Of a stretch of DNA of 38,500 nt, positions 27,641 to 38,389 are shown one piece after another. The DNA is from Lachnospiraceae bacterium (lineage in GTDB: Bacteria; Bacillota; Clostridia; Lachnospirales; Lachnospiraceae). The number at the start of each line of letters is the position of its first letter. The first letter of the stretch is position 1. The stretch covers positions 1 through 38,500 of the forward strand of contig SVDH01000020.1 of NCBI GenBank assembly GCA_015057865.1, written 5' to 3'. The notes under the pieces were generated by a model. That model worked only from the letters and a program-made list of their open reading frames with translations, made no database searches and was not told where the DNA came from. A program made the position numbers and the translations under genes.

Positions 27641-28882
27641 ATGAACACAGGAGATACAGGATTTATACTGATCGCAACAGCGTTCGTTTTTATCATGACG
27701 CCCGGGTTGGCATTTTTTTACGGAGGTTTGGGCAGAAGGAAGAATGTATTGAACACCATGATGTCATCATTTTTTATTATGGGCGTAGCATCCGTGATGT
27801 GGGTGCTGATCGGTTATACATTAAGCTTTTCCGGAGATCATGCGGGAATCGTAGGAACTTTCCAAAATATCGCAATGATCGGAATGGATCAGGGCGTCAG
27901 CCCGTATGCGGAAACGATTCCCAATTATGCGTTCGCGTGTTTTCAGATGATGTTTGCGATCATCACACCGGCTTTGATCACCGGTTCAGTGGCAGGCAGG
28001 ATGAATTTTAAAGCGCTTGTACTGTTTGTTATTTTCTGGTCCGTACTTGTTTACTATCCGCTGGCGCATATGGTCTGGGGACACGGAGGATTTCTTGGAG
28101 AGATTCTCGGATCGATCGATTTTGCAGGCGGAAATGTCGTGCATATCAGCTCCGGTATCAGTGGTCTGATCCTATCCATTATGGTCGGTAAACGGCAGGG
28201 TTATAACAGTACGGTCTACCGAACACATAACATTCCGTTTGTGATGCTGGGTGCGGCATTGCTGTGGTTCGGCTGGTTCGGATTTAACGCGGGCAGCGCA
28301 TTGTCAGCCGGAAGCCTGGCAGCACATGCGTTTTTGACTACGAATACAGCCTGCGCAACGGCTATGGTCGTATGGATGCTGATCGATCTGTTTGCAGGGG
28401 GAAAGCCGACAGCAGTCGGTGCCTGTACCGGAGCGATTCTGGGACTTGTTGCGATCACGCCCGGGGCAGGATTTGTTCCGGTCTGGGCTTCGTTTATCAT
28501 TGGCGCTGTGGTAAGCCCGTTGTGTTATTTTATGATTTCGGTTGTCAAGCAGAAATTTGGTTATGATGATGCACTCGATGCATTCGGATGTCATGGTGTC
28601 GGCGGTATCTGGGGCGGAATCGCAGCCGGTCTGTTCACAAAATCATCCATTAATCCGGTTGCGCGCTGGGATGGTCTGGTGTTTGGAGATTTTCATTTGT
28701 TCAGAGCGCAGATCATTGCCATATTGATCACGATTGCAATCGGAATCGTGGGAACGTTTATCTGCGCGAAAGTCGTTTCGTTTATCGTGCCTCTTCGTGT
28801 CAGTGATGCAGATGAGCGGCACGGAATGGATGTTTCACAGCATGGAGAAAGTGCGTACCCGTCATTTAACGGTCTGGATTAA
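27641..28882 (+). CDS. amt: Ammonium transporter (Amt family)
   Basis: The 413-residue protein has the usual Amt length and no fused domain. Likely eleven membrane helices; the first starts at about residue 6 (FILIATAFVFIMTPGLAFFYGGLGRRKN). Pore histidines are visible in GNVVHISSG and FGCHGVGGIWGG. The C-terminal tail (RVSDADERHGMDVSQHGESAYPSF) matches the conserved Amt tail that PII proteins touch. The ATG at 27641 has GAAGGGAGA upstream; the frame runs back to 27599 through the leader hairpin and is not used. glnK follows 18 bases later, the classic amt-glnK pair. Confidence 0.96.
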   Translation: MNTGDTGFILIATAFVFIMTPGLAFFYGGLGRRKNVLNTMMSSFFIMGVASVMWVLIGYTLSFSGDHAGIVGTFQNIAMIGMDQGVSPYAETIPNYAFACFQMMFAIITPALITGSVAGRMNFKALVLFVIFWSVLVYYPLAHMVWGHGGFLGEILGSIDFAGGNVVHISSGISGLILSIMVGKRQGYNSTVYRTHNIPFVMLGAALLWFGWFGFNAGSALSAGSLAAHAFLTTNTACATAMVVWMLIDLFAGGKPTAVGACTGAILGLVAITPGAGFVPVWASFIIGAVVSPLCYFMISVVKQKFGYDDALDAFGCHGVGGIWGGIAAGLFTKSSINPVARWDGLVFGDFHLFRAQIIAILITIAIGIVGTFICAKVVSFIVPLRVSDADERHGMDVSQHGESAYPSFNGLD

Positions 28883-28900
28883 AGCAGGGAGAAGTGGGAT

Positions 28901-29296
28901 ATGTTTAAAATTGACGCAATCGTAAGAGAAGAAATCTACGAAGAACTGAAGGATGCTCTGAATAACATCAATGTGCATGGCATGACGGTCAGTCAGGTGA
29001 TGGGATGCGGGTATCAGAAGGGATATCAGACGATTGTCCGGGGCAGTCGTGTAGATGTGAATATGCTGCCAAAGATTAAGTTTGAGATCGTCGTTTCGAC
29101 AGAGGAATGGATGAAAAAGGTGGTTAATCTGATCTGCATGGTTGCTTATACGGGCAATCCGGGCGATGGAAAAATCTTTGTCTATGACCTGAAGGATGTG
29201 ATCAGGATCAGGACAGGACAGCACGGAAATGAGGCAATTTATGAAAAAGAGGCTGCCGATTCTCAGGACGAAACAGCCGATGGGGCGGGAAAATGA
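28901..29296 (+). CDS. glnK: PII signal protein
   Basis: The 131-residue protein should bind ATP/ADP and 2-oxoglutarate and plug the Amt pore when nitrogen is plentiful. Family marks are VHGMTVSQV, the T-loop start GCGYQKG (Gln39, Lys40), LPKIKFEIVV (Lys58) and TGNPGDGKIFVYDL. The T-loop carries Val at positions 46 and 51, where E. coli has Tyr, so it cannot be uridylylated at the standard site. There is one inserted residue near position 68 and an acidic C-terminal tail of about 18 residues. GGGAG precedes the ATG. It pairs with the amt gene just upstream. Confidence 0.94.
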   Translation: MFKIDAIVREEIYEELKDALNNINVHGMTVSQVMGCGYQKGYQTIVRGSRVDVNMLPKIKFEIVVSTEEWMKKVVNLICMVAYTGNPGDGKIFVYDLKDVIRIRTGQHGNEAIYEKEAADSQDETADGAGK

Positions 29297-29365
29297 GTTG
29301 ATATTATTTATTTTTGCGATTTAATGTGATATCTTATTAAAGTGGTTTGCAAAAAAGAGGTGTGA

Positions 29366-30961
<1,596 letters not shown>

Positions 30962-31017
30962 GTACAGGTGTCTGCAGAAAAGTATTTTTGATTCATGATA
31001 TAAAGGAGAAACAATCT

Positions 31018-32232
31018 ATGTACCAGGTAAATGAGAACTATTTGAAACTGCCGGGAAGCTATCTGTTTTCCACGATTGGAAAGAAGGTAAATGCATTTGC
31101 AGAAGCCAATCCGGACAAGGAGATCCTGCGGCTCGGCATCGGGGATGTAACGCAGCCGCTTTGCCCGGCTGTGATCGAGGCACTGCACAAGGCGGTGGAT
31201 GAGATGGCGGATCCCGCGACATTCCGCGGATATGCGCCGGATCTCGGATATGATTTTTTAAGAAATACGATTGTCGAGAAAGATTATAAGGCACGTGGAT
31301 GCGATATTTCGCCGGATGAGATCTTTGTTTCCGACGGCGCGAAGAGTGATTCCGGGAATATTCAGGAGATCTTTGGAGCATGCTCAAAGATTGCGGTCTG
31401 TGACCCGGTTTACCCGGTTTATGTGGACTCGAATGTTATGGCAGGCCGTACGGGAATCTATGATGCTGAGGCAGAGACCTGGAGTGATGTCATCTATATG
31501 CCGACGACAAAAGAGAACGGGTTTGTACCGGAAAAGCCGGAAAAGCGACCGGATCTGATCTATCTGTGTCTGCCGAACAACCCGACCGGAACGACGCTTA
31601 CGAAGGCACAGCTGCAGGAATGGGTGGATTATGCGAACAAAGAAGAAGCAGTGATCATTTTTGATGCTGCATATGAAGCTTATATTGCAGAGGATGATGT
31701 GCCGCATTCCATCTATGAATGTGACGGTGCGAGAACCTGTGCAATCGAGATCCGAAGCTTTTCCAAAAATGCCGGATTTACCGGTCTGCGTCTCGGCTTT
31801 ACAGTAGTTCCGAAGGACCTGAAGGCAGGAGATGTCTGCCTGCGCGATCTGTGGGCGAGACGTCACGGCACGAAGTTTAACGGCGCACCGTACATCGTAC
31901 AGCGGGCCGGCGAAGCGGTATATTCTCCGGAGGGAAAGGCACAGACCGATGAGCAGATCGCATATTATATGCGCAATGCGTCTGTGATCAGAAACGGTCT
32001 TCTGGATGCCGGCTATGAAGTCTTTGGCGGCATCAACGCACCGTATATCTGGATGAAGACGCCGGATGGCATGAAGTCATGGGATTTCTTTGATCATCTT
32101 CTGGAGAATGCGAATGTGGTCGGAACACCGGGATCAGGATTCGGACCTAGCGGAGAAGGGTATTTCAGACTGACGGCATTCGGAACGTATGAGAATTCCG
32201 TCGCAGCACTTGAGCGGATCAAGGCGCTGTAA
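31018..32232 (+). CDS. dapL: LL-diaminopimelate aminotransferase
   Basis: It converts tetrahydrodipicolinate to LL-diaminopimelate in one step with glutamate as amino donor, for lysine and peptidoglycan. The 404-residue protein is a fold-type I PLP enzyme with [14 protein letters not shown] near the N-terminus, [28 protein letters not shown] and the PLP-lysine motif [17 protein letters not shown]. The ATG at 31018 has AAAGGAG about ten bases upstream; an open frame from 30958 overlaps pyrG and is not used. The 57-base gap after pyrG has no clear terminator. Confidence 0.95.
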   Translation: MYQVNENYLKLPGSYLFSTIGKKVNAFAEANPDKEILRLGIGDVTQPLCPAVIEALHKAVDEMADPATFRGYAPDLGYDFLRNTIVEKDYKARGCDISPDEIFVSDGAKSDSGNIQEIFGACSKIAVCDPVYPVYVDSNVMAGRTGIYDAEAETWSDVIYMPTTKENGFVPEKPEKRPDLIYLCLPNNPTGTTLTKAQLQEWVDYANKEEAVIIFDAAYEAYIAEDDVPHSIYECDGARTCAIEIRSFSKNAGFTGLRLGFTVVPKDLKAGDVCLRDLWARRHGTKFNGAPYIVQRAGEAVYSPEGKAQTDEQIAYYMRNASVIRNGLLDAGYEVFGGINAPYIWMKTPDGMKSWDFFDHLLENANVVGTPGSGFGPSGEGYFRLTAFGTYENSVAALERIKAL

Positions 32233-32249
32233 GGAAGAATTCCTGTTTG

Positions 32250-32706
32250 CTGATTACATCATCGTATCAGAGCCCTTTCACCAACTTCGTTTTCAAGTCT
32301 AAATCGCCGGATATTTCATACAAGCTATCTGCTTCCTGCAAAGGGTACCGCAATAGTCGAACAGGATTTTCTGATGAAAACCAGTTCTCCTTATTGCTTC
32401 AGAATCCGCAGCGGATAGCAGATTCTGCCCCTTTTCGGACTTGATACCTTGCAGAAATATCGACGGCTCATCGCAAAAGAAAAGCGAAGTTGGCGAAAGC
32501 TTCTCTGATACCGATGATTGTAGATCATGACAAACACCGGAATTTGATACTGTCCTGTCACAAATAATAACATTCGCAGTATTTTCGCAGTTTTTTCGAG
32601 CATAACAACGAGGTCGGAGACGGGTGCAAACCTGTCATCCCGCAAAGACCGAGTGGATAGGCGGCGGAGAAAAAACAAGAAAATCAAGAGTTATTATTTT
32701 GACAGG
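32250..32706 (-). repeat. Decayed dispersed intergenic repeat (Lachnospiraceae type)
   Basis: This 569-base gap between dapL and the AEC gene (32233-32800) has no normal gene. Reverse-strand frames read LRMLLFVTGQYQ, then, after a shift, SPTSLFFCDEPSIFLQG and QNLLSAADSEAIRRTGF. From memory, short hypothetical proteins with these strings are scattered through Lachnospiraceae genomes, which suggests a mobile or repeated non-coding element that is often miscalled as genes. CCTGTCACAAATAATAAC (32554-32571) and GTTATTATTTTGACAGG (32690-32706) form a near-perfect inverted repeat around 118 bases. The boundaries are approximate. Confidence 0.5.
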
Positions 32707-32749
32707 TACAGTAAGAATTCTGTATTTATATAATCTGCAAACAGGAAGA

Positions 32750-32790
32750 ACATAAAGAAAAGCCTGCGTGGGCAATGCCCTGCAGGCTTT
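32750..32790 (-). terminator. Terminator of the AEC permease gene
   Basis: AAAGCCTGC (32759-32767) and GCAGGCTTT (32782-32790) are perfect complements, with a smaller GGGCA/TGCCC stem inside. On the minus strand it is followed by TTTTCTTT, just past the AEC stop codon. Confidence 0.8.
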
Positions 32791-32800
32791 CATATAATCT

Positions 32801-33745
32801 CTAGAGTGTCTGATTCAGCAGCACGATCATGATCGGGATGGAGATCATCGAGCAGATCGTGGAGACGGCCACACCGACTGCTGCGGTCTGGTTTTGCCTC
32901 GGCTGTCCGCTTGATCCCATAACGGTGATGGAAGCAACCGGCATACCCGCACTGACCGTACACATCGCGATGATCGCGGGATCATCCGTGAACAGGTGCA
33001 TGAATAACCAGACGATCAGAGGGATGATGGCAAGTCGCATGGGAAGCATGGGCCAGACGCCTTTTTCCTTCAGGATCTCACGCAGCGAAAGCGCGCCGAG
33101 CGAGCTTCCGATGATGATCATGGAAAGCGGTGTTACGATACCGCCGACGAATCCAACGCAGGAGTAGAACAGCTGCGGCATCGGGATGTCCGCAAAGTAG
33201 ATGATCATGGCAGCGATCGAAGAAAGCAGACCGCCGTTGAAGATCTCGCGAAGCGTCGGTTTCGGACGTTCGCGCTTGCCTGTCTCTGCTTCCAGGGCAT
33301 TGTCTTTTCTGAAATAGTGCATGCCCAGAGAGAAGAACAGGACGTTAAACGGCATGTTGAAGATCGTGATATAGAAGATCGCGATATCACCGAACATCGC
33401 CTGCCCTACAGGGTATCCCATGAAGGCGGAATTCGCGAAGACCAGCATACAGATATATGTGCCTTTCAGGTACTTTGGCACGCGCAGGATCCCGGTAAAG
33501 ACATAGCCGATCAGTACAAAAATGCCATAGGCTATGATCCCGGCAAAGAATATTTTCAAAACCAGCTGGGGATCATCGTGCGGAACGGAAGCGACACTGT
33601 TTAAAACGATACAGGGCACACCGAACTGTACGAGAAGCGTGGAAACCTTTGCATTAGTTTCCAGTGTAAAGATTTTCTTCTTATAAAGATAAAAGCCGAT
33701 TCCCATACAAAGGAACAGCTTACACATGGTGGTTACGATTTCCAT
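32801..33745 (-). CDS. AEC (auxin efflux carrier) family permease
   Basis: The 314-residue membrane protein has about ten hydrophobic segments in two halves. Family marks are VQFGVPCIVLNSVA in helix 2 and NSAFMGYPVGQAMFG in helix 4, and in the second half PLSMIIIGSSLGALSL and SAGMPVASITVM. Members move carboxylates such as malate or malonate, or other small anions; the substrate cannot be told from sequence. The ATG at 33745 has AAAGGGGGA upstream; the frame reaches back eight codons but without a ribosome site. It is a single gene with its own promoter and terminator. Confidence 0.88.
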   Translation of the reverse strand: MEIVTTMCKLFLCMGIGFYLYKKKIFTLETNAKVSTLLVQFGVPCIVLNSVASVPHDDPQLVLKIFFAGIIAYGIFVLIGYVFTGILRVPKYLKGTYICMLVFANSAFMGYPVGQAMFGDIAIFYITIFNMPFNVLFFSLGMHYFRKDNALEAETGKRERPKPTLREIFNGGLLSSIAAMIIYFADIPMPQLFYSCVGFVGGIVTPLSMIIIGSSLGALSLREILKEKGVWPMLPMRLAIIPLIVWLFMHLFTDDPAIIAMCTVSAGMPVASITVMGSSGQPRQNQTAAVGVAVSTICSMISIPIMIVLLNQTL

Positions 33746-33774
33746 AACAGTCCCCCTTTTTAATGACATTTTTT

Positions 33775-33803
33775 ATGATAGGATAATCGGAATCAATCGT
33801 CAA
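33775..33803 (-). promoter_or_regulatory. AEC permease promoter
   Basis: On the minus strand TTGACG (33798-33803), 17 bases, TATCAT (33775-33780), about 30 bases before the start codon. Confidence 0.6.
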
Positions 33804-33846
33804 GAGTGCCGGGGCTGACAAATCTTTGCTTTTGTTCTTTATCAGA

Positions 33847-33875
33847 TTGAATTGTAAATGAAAAAAGATTATAAT
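33847..33875 (+). promoter_or_regulatory. mscL promoter
   Basis: TTGAAT (33847-33852), 17 bases, TATAAT (33870-33875), about 65 bases before the mscL start. Confidence 0.7.
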
Positions 33876-33939
33876 CGTAGCGTAAGGGGATGTTTGAGAA
33901 TCGATAAAAGCATCTATTAAATCAGAAGGGAGATAGACT

Positions 33940-34413
33940 ATGAAGAAGTTTTTCCAGGAGTTCAGAGAGTTTGCTGTTCAGGGCAATATGTTCGCTATGG
34001 CAGTCGGTATCATCATCGGTGGCGCGTTCACGGCGATCGTTACTTCGCTGGTGGATCATATCATCAATCCGGTGCTCGGTATTTTTATGGGCGGCGTCGA
34101 TTTTACAAACCTGTTCTATGCACTTGACGGCAATAAGTATGCAACGGTGGAAGCAGCACAGGAGGCCGGCGTCGGCGTGATCCAGTATGGCGCTTTTATC
34201 ATGGCGATCATCAACTTCATCATCATTGCATTGGTTGTATTCTGCATGCTGAAGTTCTTCAATAGCATGAATGAAAAGATCAAGAAACAGAAGGAAGAAG
34301 AAGCACCGACCGTAAAGACCTGCCCGTTCTGCCAGACAGAGATCGCGATCGCAGCGACACGCTGCCCGAACTGCACATCTTTACTGGATGATGTTGATAT
34401 GACGATCGAATAA
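33940..34413 (+). CDS. mscL: Large-conductance mechanosensitive channel with C-terminal zinc ribbon
   Basis: It opens under membrane tension to release solutes after osmotic downshock. The 157-residue protein carries the MscL core: FREFAVQGNMFAMAVGIIIGGAFTAIVTSLV (first helix, given here in part as AVGIIIGGAFT), an outer loop, and IQYGAFIMAIINFIIIALVVF (second helix, in part). Residues about 105-122 are a basic helix. Residues about 126-147 form CPFCQTEIAIAATRCPNC, two CxxC pairs of a zinc-ribbon fold, longer than the about 136 residues of E. coli MscL. GGGAG precedes the ATG. It is monocistronic with its own promoter and terminator. Confidence 0.95.
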   Translation: MKKFFQEFREFAVQGNMFAMAVGIIIGGAFTAIVTSLVDHIINPVLGIFMGGVDFTNLFYALDGNKYATVEAAQEAGVGVIQYGAFIMAIINFIIIALVVFCMLKFFNSMNEKIKKQKEEEAPTVKTCPFCQTEIAIAATRCPNCTSLLDDVDMTIE

Positions 34414-34444
34414 GCATACCAAACAGAAGAATATGATTTTGACA

Positions 34445-34480
34445 AAGGCCCGTCACTTATGTGACGGGTTTTTGCGTTTT
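34445..34480 (+). terminator. mscL terminator
   Basis: CCCGTCAC (34449-34456) and GTGACGGG (34461-34468) pair around TTAT, followed by five T and then GCGTTTT. A textbook intrinsic terminator. Confidence 0.9.
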
Positions 34481-34510
34481 CCTGAAATGAAATCTTTTTC
34501 GGAAAACTGG

Positions 34511-34538
34511 TTTCAAAAAATGGGACATGTGTTATACT
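34511..34538 (+). promoter_or_regulatory. asnA promoter
   Basis: TTTCAA (34511-34516), 16 bases, TATACT (34533-34538), about 35 bases before the asnA start. The -35 match is weak. Confidence 0.5.
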
Positions 34539-34574
34539 AAAAAATTGTAGAGAACGTAAAGAGAGGTAGTACTT

Positions 34575-35585
34575 ATGGGAAAAACCATTATACCGGAAGG
34601 CTATCATTCAGAGTTAGACCTTCATGAAACACAGATTGCGATCAAAACAGTCAAAGACTTTTTTCAGTCACTCCTCGTAAAGGAATTGAATCTGGAGCGT
34701 GTTACGGCACCGCTGTTCGTGGACCCGGATACGGGAATCAATGATAACTTAAACGGCATCGAGCGAGCAGTTTCATTTGATATTCTGGAGCAAAAAGGAC
34801 GTACGGCAGAGGTCGTGCATTCTCTTGCAAAATGGAAGCGTTACGCGTTAAAGCGTTATGGCTTTTCTGTAGGAGAGGGTCTGTACACGGATATGAATGC
34901 GATCCGCCGCGATGAGATCACGGACAACATTCATTCGATCTATGTGGATCAGTGGGACTGGGAAAAGATCATTACCAAGGATATGCGGACGATGGATTAC
35001 TTAGAAGAAACGGTTCGCACGATCTATAAAGTACTGCGCAACACAGAGCTTTATATGTCTATCCAGTATGATTATATTCACAACTTCCTGCCGCGTGACA
35101 TTTTCTTTATCAAAACGCAGGATCTGGAAGACATGTATCCGGATAAGACGCCAAAAGAGCGGGAGTATCTGATCACAAAGGAAAAGGGTGCAGTCTGCGT
35201 CCTTCAGATCGGTGATCTTCTGGCATCCGGCATTCCGCATGACGGACGTGCGCCGGATTATGATGACTGGGCATTAAACGCAGATATCCTGGTCTATCAT
35301 CCGACACTTGACATCGCTTTGGAATTGAGTTCGATGGGAATCCGTGTTGATGAGGATTCTTTAAAAGAGCAGCTTGAAAAAGCCGGCTGCATGGAACGTG
35401 CAAATCTGCCGTTCCAGAAACAGGTTTTAAACAAGGAGCTTCCGTATACGATCGGCGGCGGCATTGGTCAGTCAAGACTTTGCCTGTTCTTCCTTCGAAA
35501 GGCACACATCGGAGAGGTTCAGTGCTCTCTGTGGCCGGCAGAAGATGTGGAGTTGTTAAAAGAGGCGGGGATCCGCCTGCTGTAA
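34575..35585 (+). CDS. asnA: Aspartate-ammonia ligase
   Basis: It makes asparagine from aspartate, ATP and free ammonium, and is structurally a class II aminoacyl-tRNA synthetase relative. The 336-residue length is normal. Motifs include VTAPLFVDPDTGINDNLNGIERAVSF near the N-terminus (in part VDPDTGINDNLNG), VVHSLAKWKR, YTDMNAIRRDE, SIYVDQWDWEK and the C-terminal GGGIGQSRLCLFFL. AGAGGT lies about eight bases before the ATG. It coexists with the glutamine-dependent AsnB at 9923, has no leader element of the nitrogen type, and may be co-transcribed with pncB 47 bases later. Confidence 0.97.
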   Translation: MGKTIIPEGYHSELDLHETQIAIKTVKDFFQSLLVKELNLERVTAPLFVDPDTGINDNLNGIERAVSFDILEQKGRTAEVVHSLAKWKRYALKRYGFSVGEGLYTDMNAIRRDEITDNIHSIYVDQWDWEKIITKDMRTMDYLEETVRTIYKVLRNTELYMSIQYDYIHNFLPRDIFFIKTQDLEDMYPDKTPKEREYLITKEKGAVCVLQIGDLLASGIPHDGRAPDYDDWALNADILVYHPTLDIALELSSMGIRVDEDSLKEQLEKAGCMERANLPFQKQVLNKELPYTIGGGIGQSRLCLFFLRKAHIGEVQCSLWPAEDVELLKEAGIRLL

Positions 35586-35632
35586 CCATGGTTGATAAGA
35601 TAGATTTATGAAGTGTTCAAGGAGGATATAAA

Positions 35633-37099
35633 ATGAAACGGCCGTTGAACATGACACTGTTGACAGATCTCTATGAGATCACGATGATGCAGGGATATTA
35701 TAAGACGGGAAATCAGAAAAAAGTGATTTTTGATCTGTTTTACAGAGAGAACCCCTGCCAGGGCGGATATGCGATCGCGTGCGGCCTGGATCAGCTGATC
35801 GATCATATCAGCAATCTGCAGTTTTCGAGCGATGATATTCGCTATCTGCGCAGCCTGTCGATGTTCGATGAGGATTTTCTTGATTGGCTGAGCACATTCC
35901 GGTTTTCCGGAAGCATCTATGCTGTACCGGAAGGAACCGTTGTGTTCCCGCGTGAGCCGCTTGTAAAAGTTGTAGCGCCGATCATGGAGGCACAGCTGGT
36001 CGAGACGGCACTTCTTAATATCGTTAATCACCAGACACTGATCGCGACGAAGGCAGCCCGTGTCTGCTATGCGGCAGGAAATGACGGCGTGATGGAGTTC
36101 GGTCTTCGCCGTGCACAGGGGCCGGATGCCGGTATTTATGGTGCGCGGGCCGCAGTCATCGGCGGATGCAATGGAACATCAAACGTCCTGGCAGGTCAGA
36201 TTTTTGACATGCCGGTCAAGGGAACGCATGCCCACAGCTGGATCATGAGCTTCCCGGATGAGTATACGGCGTTCCGTCATTATGCAGAGCTTTATCCGAA
36301 TGCCTGCATTCTGCTGATCGACACTTATGACACGATCCGCTCCGGTTTAAAGAATGCGATCCGTGTATTTACAGAGATGCGGGAAGAGGGAATTGAGCTG
36401 AAGAACTACGGTATCCGAATGGACAGTGGTGACCTGGCTTATCTGTCAAAGAAAGTCCGTGAGGAGCTGGATGCGGCAGGATTCCCGGATGCGATCATTT
36501 CTGCATCCAATGATCTGGATGAATACCTGATCACCAGCTTAAAGCAGCAGGGCGCGACCATCACGTCCTGGGGTGTCGGTACCAGCATGATCACATCAAA
36601 AGACTGTCCGGCACTCGGCGGTGTTTATAAGCTTGCTGCGATTCAGGCCGATGATGGAACATTTATCCCGAAGATCAAGCTTTCCGAGAATACGGAAAAG
36701 GTAACGAATCCGGGCGATAAGGACATTATCAGGATTTATGACAAAGAAAGCGGAAAGATCCGTGCAGACCTGATCTGTCTGGCCGGAGAGACATTTGATG
36801 AAAGCCAGGATCTGATCATCTTCGATCCGAACGAGACATGGAAGCGCACGCTGCTTGAGGGCGGCACTTATACGATGCGTCCGCTTCTGGCACAGATCTT
36901 TGATGAAGGCAAGTGTGTTTACACATCGCCGACCGCAATGGAGATCAGAGAGATCCGTCAGAAGGAAATGGATACGCTTTGGGATGAGAACAAACGACTG
37001 GTCAATCCGGCGAAGGTTTATGTGGACCTTTCTGATAAGCTCTATGATCTGAAAGCAAGCGTGCTTAATGAACTGAGCAGTGTAAAGTTCCACAAATAG
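35633..37099 (+). CDS. pncB: Nicotinate phosphoribosyltransferase
   Basis: It joins nicotinate and PRPP to nicotinate mononucleotide in NAD salvage. The 488-residue protein fits the longer Gram-positive type. Family marks are LLTDLYEITMMQGYY at the N-terminus, the EFGLRRAQGPDA motif, GCNGTSNVLAG, GTHAHSWIMSF (active-site His) and RMDSGDLAYLSKKVR, with SNDLDEY and WGVGTSMITSKD further on. AAGGAGG precedes the ATG by about six bases. It follows asnA closely, and a bidirectional terminator separates it from mutY. Confidence 0.96.
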   Translation: MKRPLNMTLLTDLYEITMMQGYYKTGNQKKVIFDLFYRENPCQGGYAIACGLDQLIDHISNLQFSSDDIRYLRSLSMFDEDFLDWLSTFRFSGSIYAVPEGTVVFPREPLVKVVAPIMEAQLVETALLNIVNHQTLIATKAARVCYAAGNDGVMEFGLRRAQGPDAGIYGARAAVIGGCNGTSNVLAGQIFDMPVKGTHAHSWIMSFPDEYTAFRHYAELYPNACILLIDTYDTIRSGLKNAIRVFTEMREEGIELKNYGIRMDSGDLAYLSKKVREELDAAGFPDAIISASNDLDEYLITSLKQQGATITSWGVGTSMITSKDCPALGGVYKLAAIQADDGTFIPKIKLSENTEKVTNPGDKDIIRIYDKESGKIRADLICLAGETFDESQDLIIFDPNETWKRTLLEGGTYTMRPLLAQIFDEGKCVYTSPTAMEIREIRQKEMDTLWDENKRLVNPAKVYVDLSDKLYDLKASVLNELSSVKFHK

Positions 37100-37125
37100 T
37101 ATATTGATCTGATTGAGATGATATA

Positions 37126-37167
37126 AAAAATCCGGCATCTGCAGTTTCAGCAGTATGTCGGATTTTT
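37126..37167. terminator. Bidirectional terminator between pncB and mutY
   Basis: AAAAATCCGGCAT (from about 37126) pairs with ATGTCGGATTTTT (to about 37167) with one wobble, giving A/T tails on both sides. It serves the converging pncB and mutY genes and touches the mutY stop codon. Confidence 0.85.
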
Positions 37168-38383
37168 ATGTTTCTTTGATTTGTCCGATATAGGCGTCGA
37201 AGGCCGACGGGATCGAGTATCGTTCTTTGACATCCGTCTGCTCCGCAAACAGAAGACCGGAGGCTTCGCTTGTCAGGGAATCCACACGGATCAGATAGCC
37301 GGTCATATGCCATTCGATATGGGTAAAGATGTGTTTGGCCTGTTCGAGCTTCTGGATCCGAAGCGGCTGGAGTCCGGTGTTTTGCGTCGGCTTGCCGGAG
37401 TTGCTGTTGTCTTCTAAGACAGCTTGTGAGAGATTTCGTACAAATGAAAGTGCTTCGTTTTCGTCCAGATGACCGGGCACATTAGGGAGCTCATACAAGC
37501 CTGCGAGAAGGCCCTTTGCCGGACGCTTTTGCAAAACAACACGATCCCCGTCCATGATCAGAAAAACGGTACGCTTTTCGATACGGCGGGGGGCTTTTTT
37601 CTTTTTGACAGGGAGCACAGTGGTGCGCCCCTCTTTGTAAGCGATACACATGCTCTGCCACGGACAGGCGCTGCAGTCCGGTGTGCCGTTTGGCAGGCAG
37701 ACTATGGCACCAAGATCCATTAAAGCCTGATTAAAGGTGCCTGGCAAGTTGACATCGTTTCCGGATATGCTGAATGCTCCGGCATTCGAACCAGTAGAAA
37801 CTGCTTCAAGCAGGAATGCGCGAAGTTCTTCTTCAGCAGTTTTTTTCACACCTTGCTCAGCTATATCACTGTCATCCCCGAACACGCGCGCCCTGACTCT
37901 CAGCACATTTCCATCGACTGCAGGAACAGGCAAACCGAATGCGATCGAAGCGATCGCACCGGCCGTATAGGGGCCGATGCCGGGAAGCTTTAATAAGGCG
38001 GCATGATCAGCAGGCAGTTTGCCGTCATGAGATTCCATGATCTTTTCAGCAGCCTTTTTCAGATTGCGCGCACGCGAATAATAGCCCAGGCCTTCCCAGA
38101 GCTTCAGCAGACGGTCCTCCGGACAGGAAGCAAGCGCAGCGACATCCGGCAGTTCGTCCATGAAGCGGGCATAGTATCCTTTGACCGCTTCAACCCTGGT
38201 CTGCTGGAGCATGATCTCTGAAACCCAGATCCTGTAAGGATCTTTTGTTTCGCGCCAGGGAAGGGTACGCGCATTTTCGGCATACCAGTTAAGAAGCGGG
38301 CTTGCGAGCCGCTGCCAGTTCAGGCGGCCGTCATATGCGGAGAATGTTAAATTAGAGTTCGTGTTTAAATTACCCTTATTCAT
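37166..38383 (-). CDS. mutY: A/G-specific adenine DNA glycosylase
   Basis: It removes adenine mispaired with 8-oxoguanine. The protein is about 405 residues. It shows LPWRETKDPYRIWVSEIMLQQTRV (in part WVSEIMLQQTRV, with the catalytic Glu), the helix-hairpin-helix LPGIGPYTAGAIASIAFG with VDGNVLRVRAR (catalytic Asp), the iron-sulfur cysteines in CLPNGTPDCSACPWQSMC, and a C-terminal NUDIX-like domain that reads the oxidised base. The ATG at 38383 is used; a GTG two codons earlier is possible. No ribosome site is seen upstream. The promoter position suggests that the RNA begins at the start codon. Confidence 0.95.
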   Translation of the reverse strand: MNKGNLNTNSNLTFSAYDGRLNWQRLASPLLNWYAENARTLPWRETKDPYRIWVSEIMLQQTRVEAVKGYYARFMDELPDVAALASCPEDRLLKLWEGLGYYSRARNLKKAAEKIMESHDGKLPADHAALLKLPGIGPYTAGAIASIAFGLPVPAVDGNVLRVRARVFGDDSDIAEQGVKKTAEEELRAFLLEAVSTGSNAGAFSISGNDVNLPGTFNQALMDLGAIVCLPNGTPDCSACPWQSMCIAYKEGRTTVLPVKKKKAPRRIEKRTVFLIMDGDRVVLQKRPAKGLLAGLYELPNVPGHLDENEALSFVRNLSQAVLEDNSNSGKPTQNTGLQPLRIQKLEQAKHIFTHIEWHMTGYLIRVDSLTSEASGLLFAEQTDVKERYSIPSAFDAYIGQIKET

Positions 38384-38389
38384 GCGCAC

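Noticed and set aside
32391-32687. 98-codon minus-strand ORF
   Set aside because: It is one frame of the decayed repeat; the recognisable strings switch frames, so it is probably not a gene.
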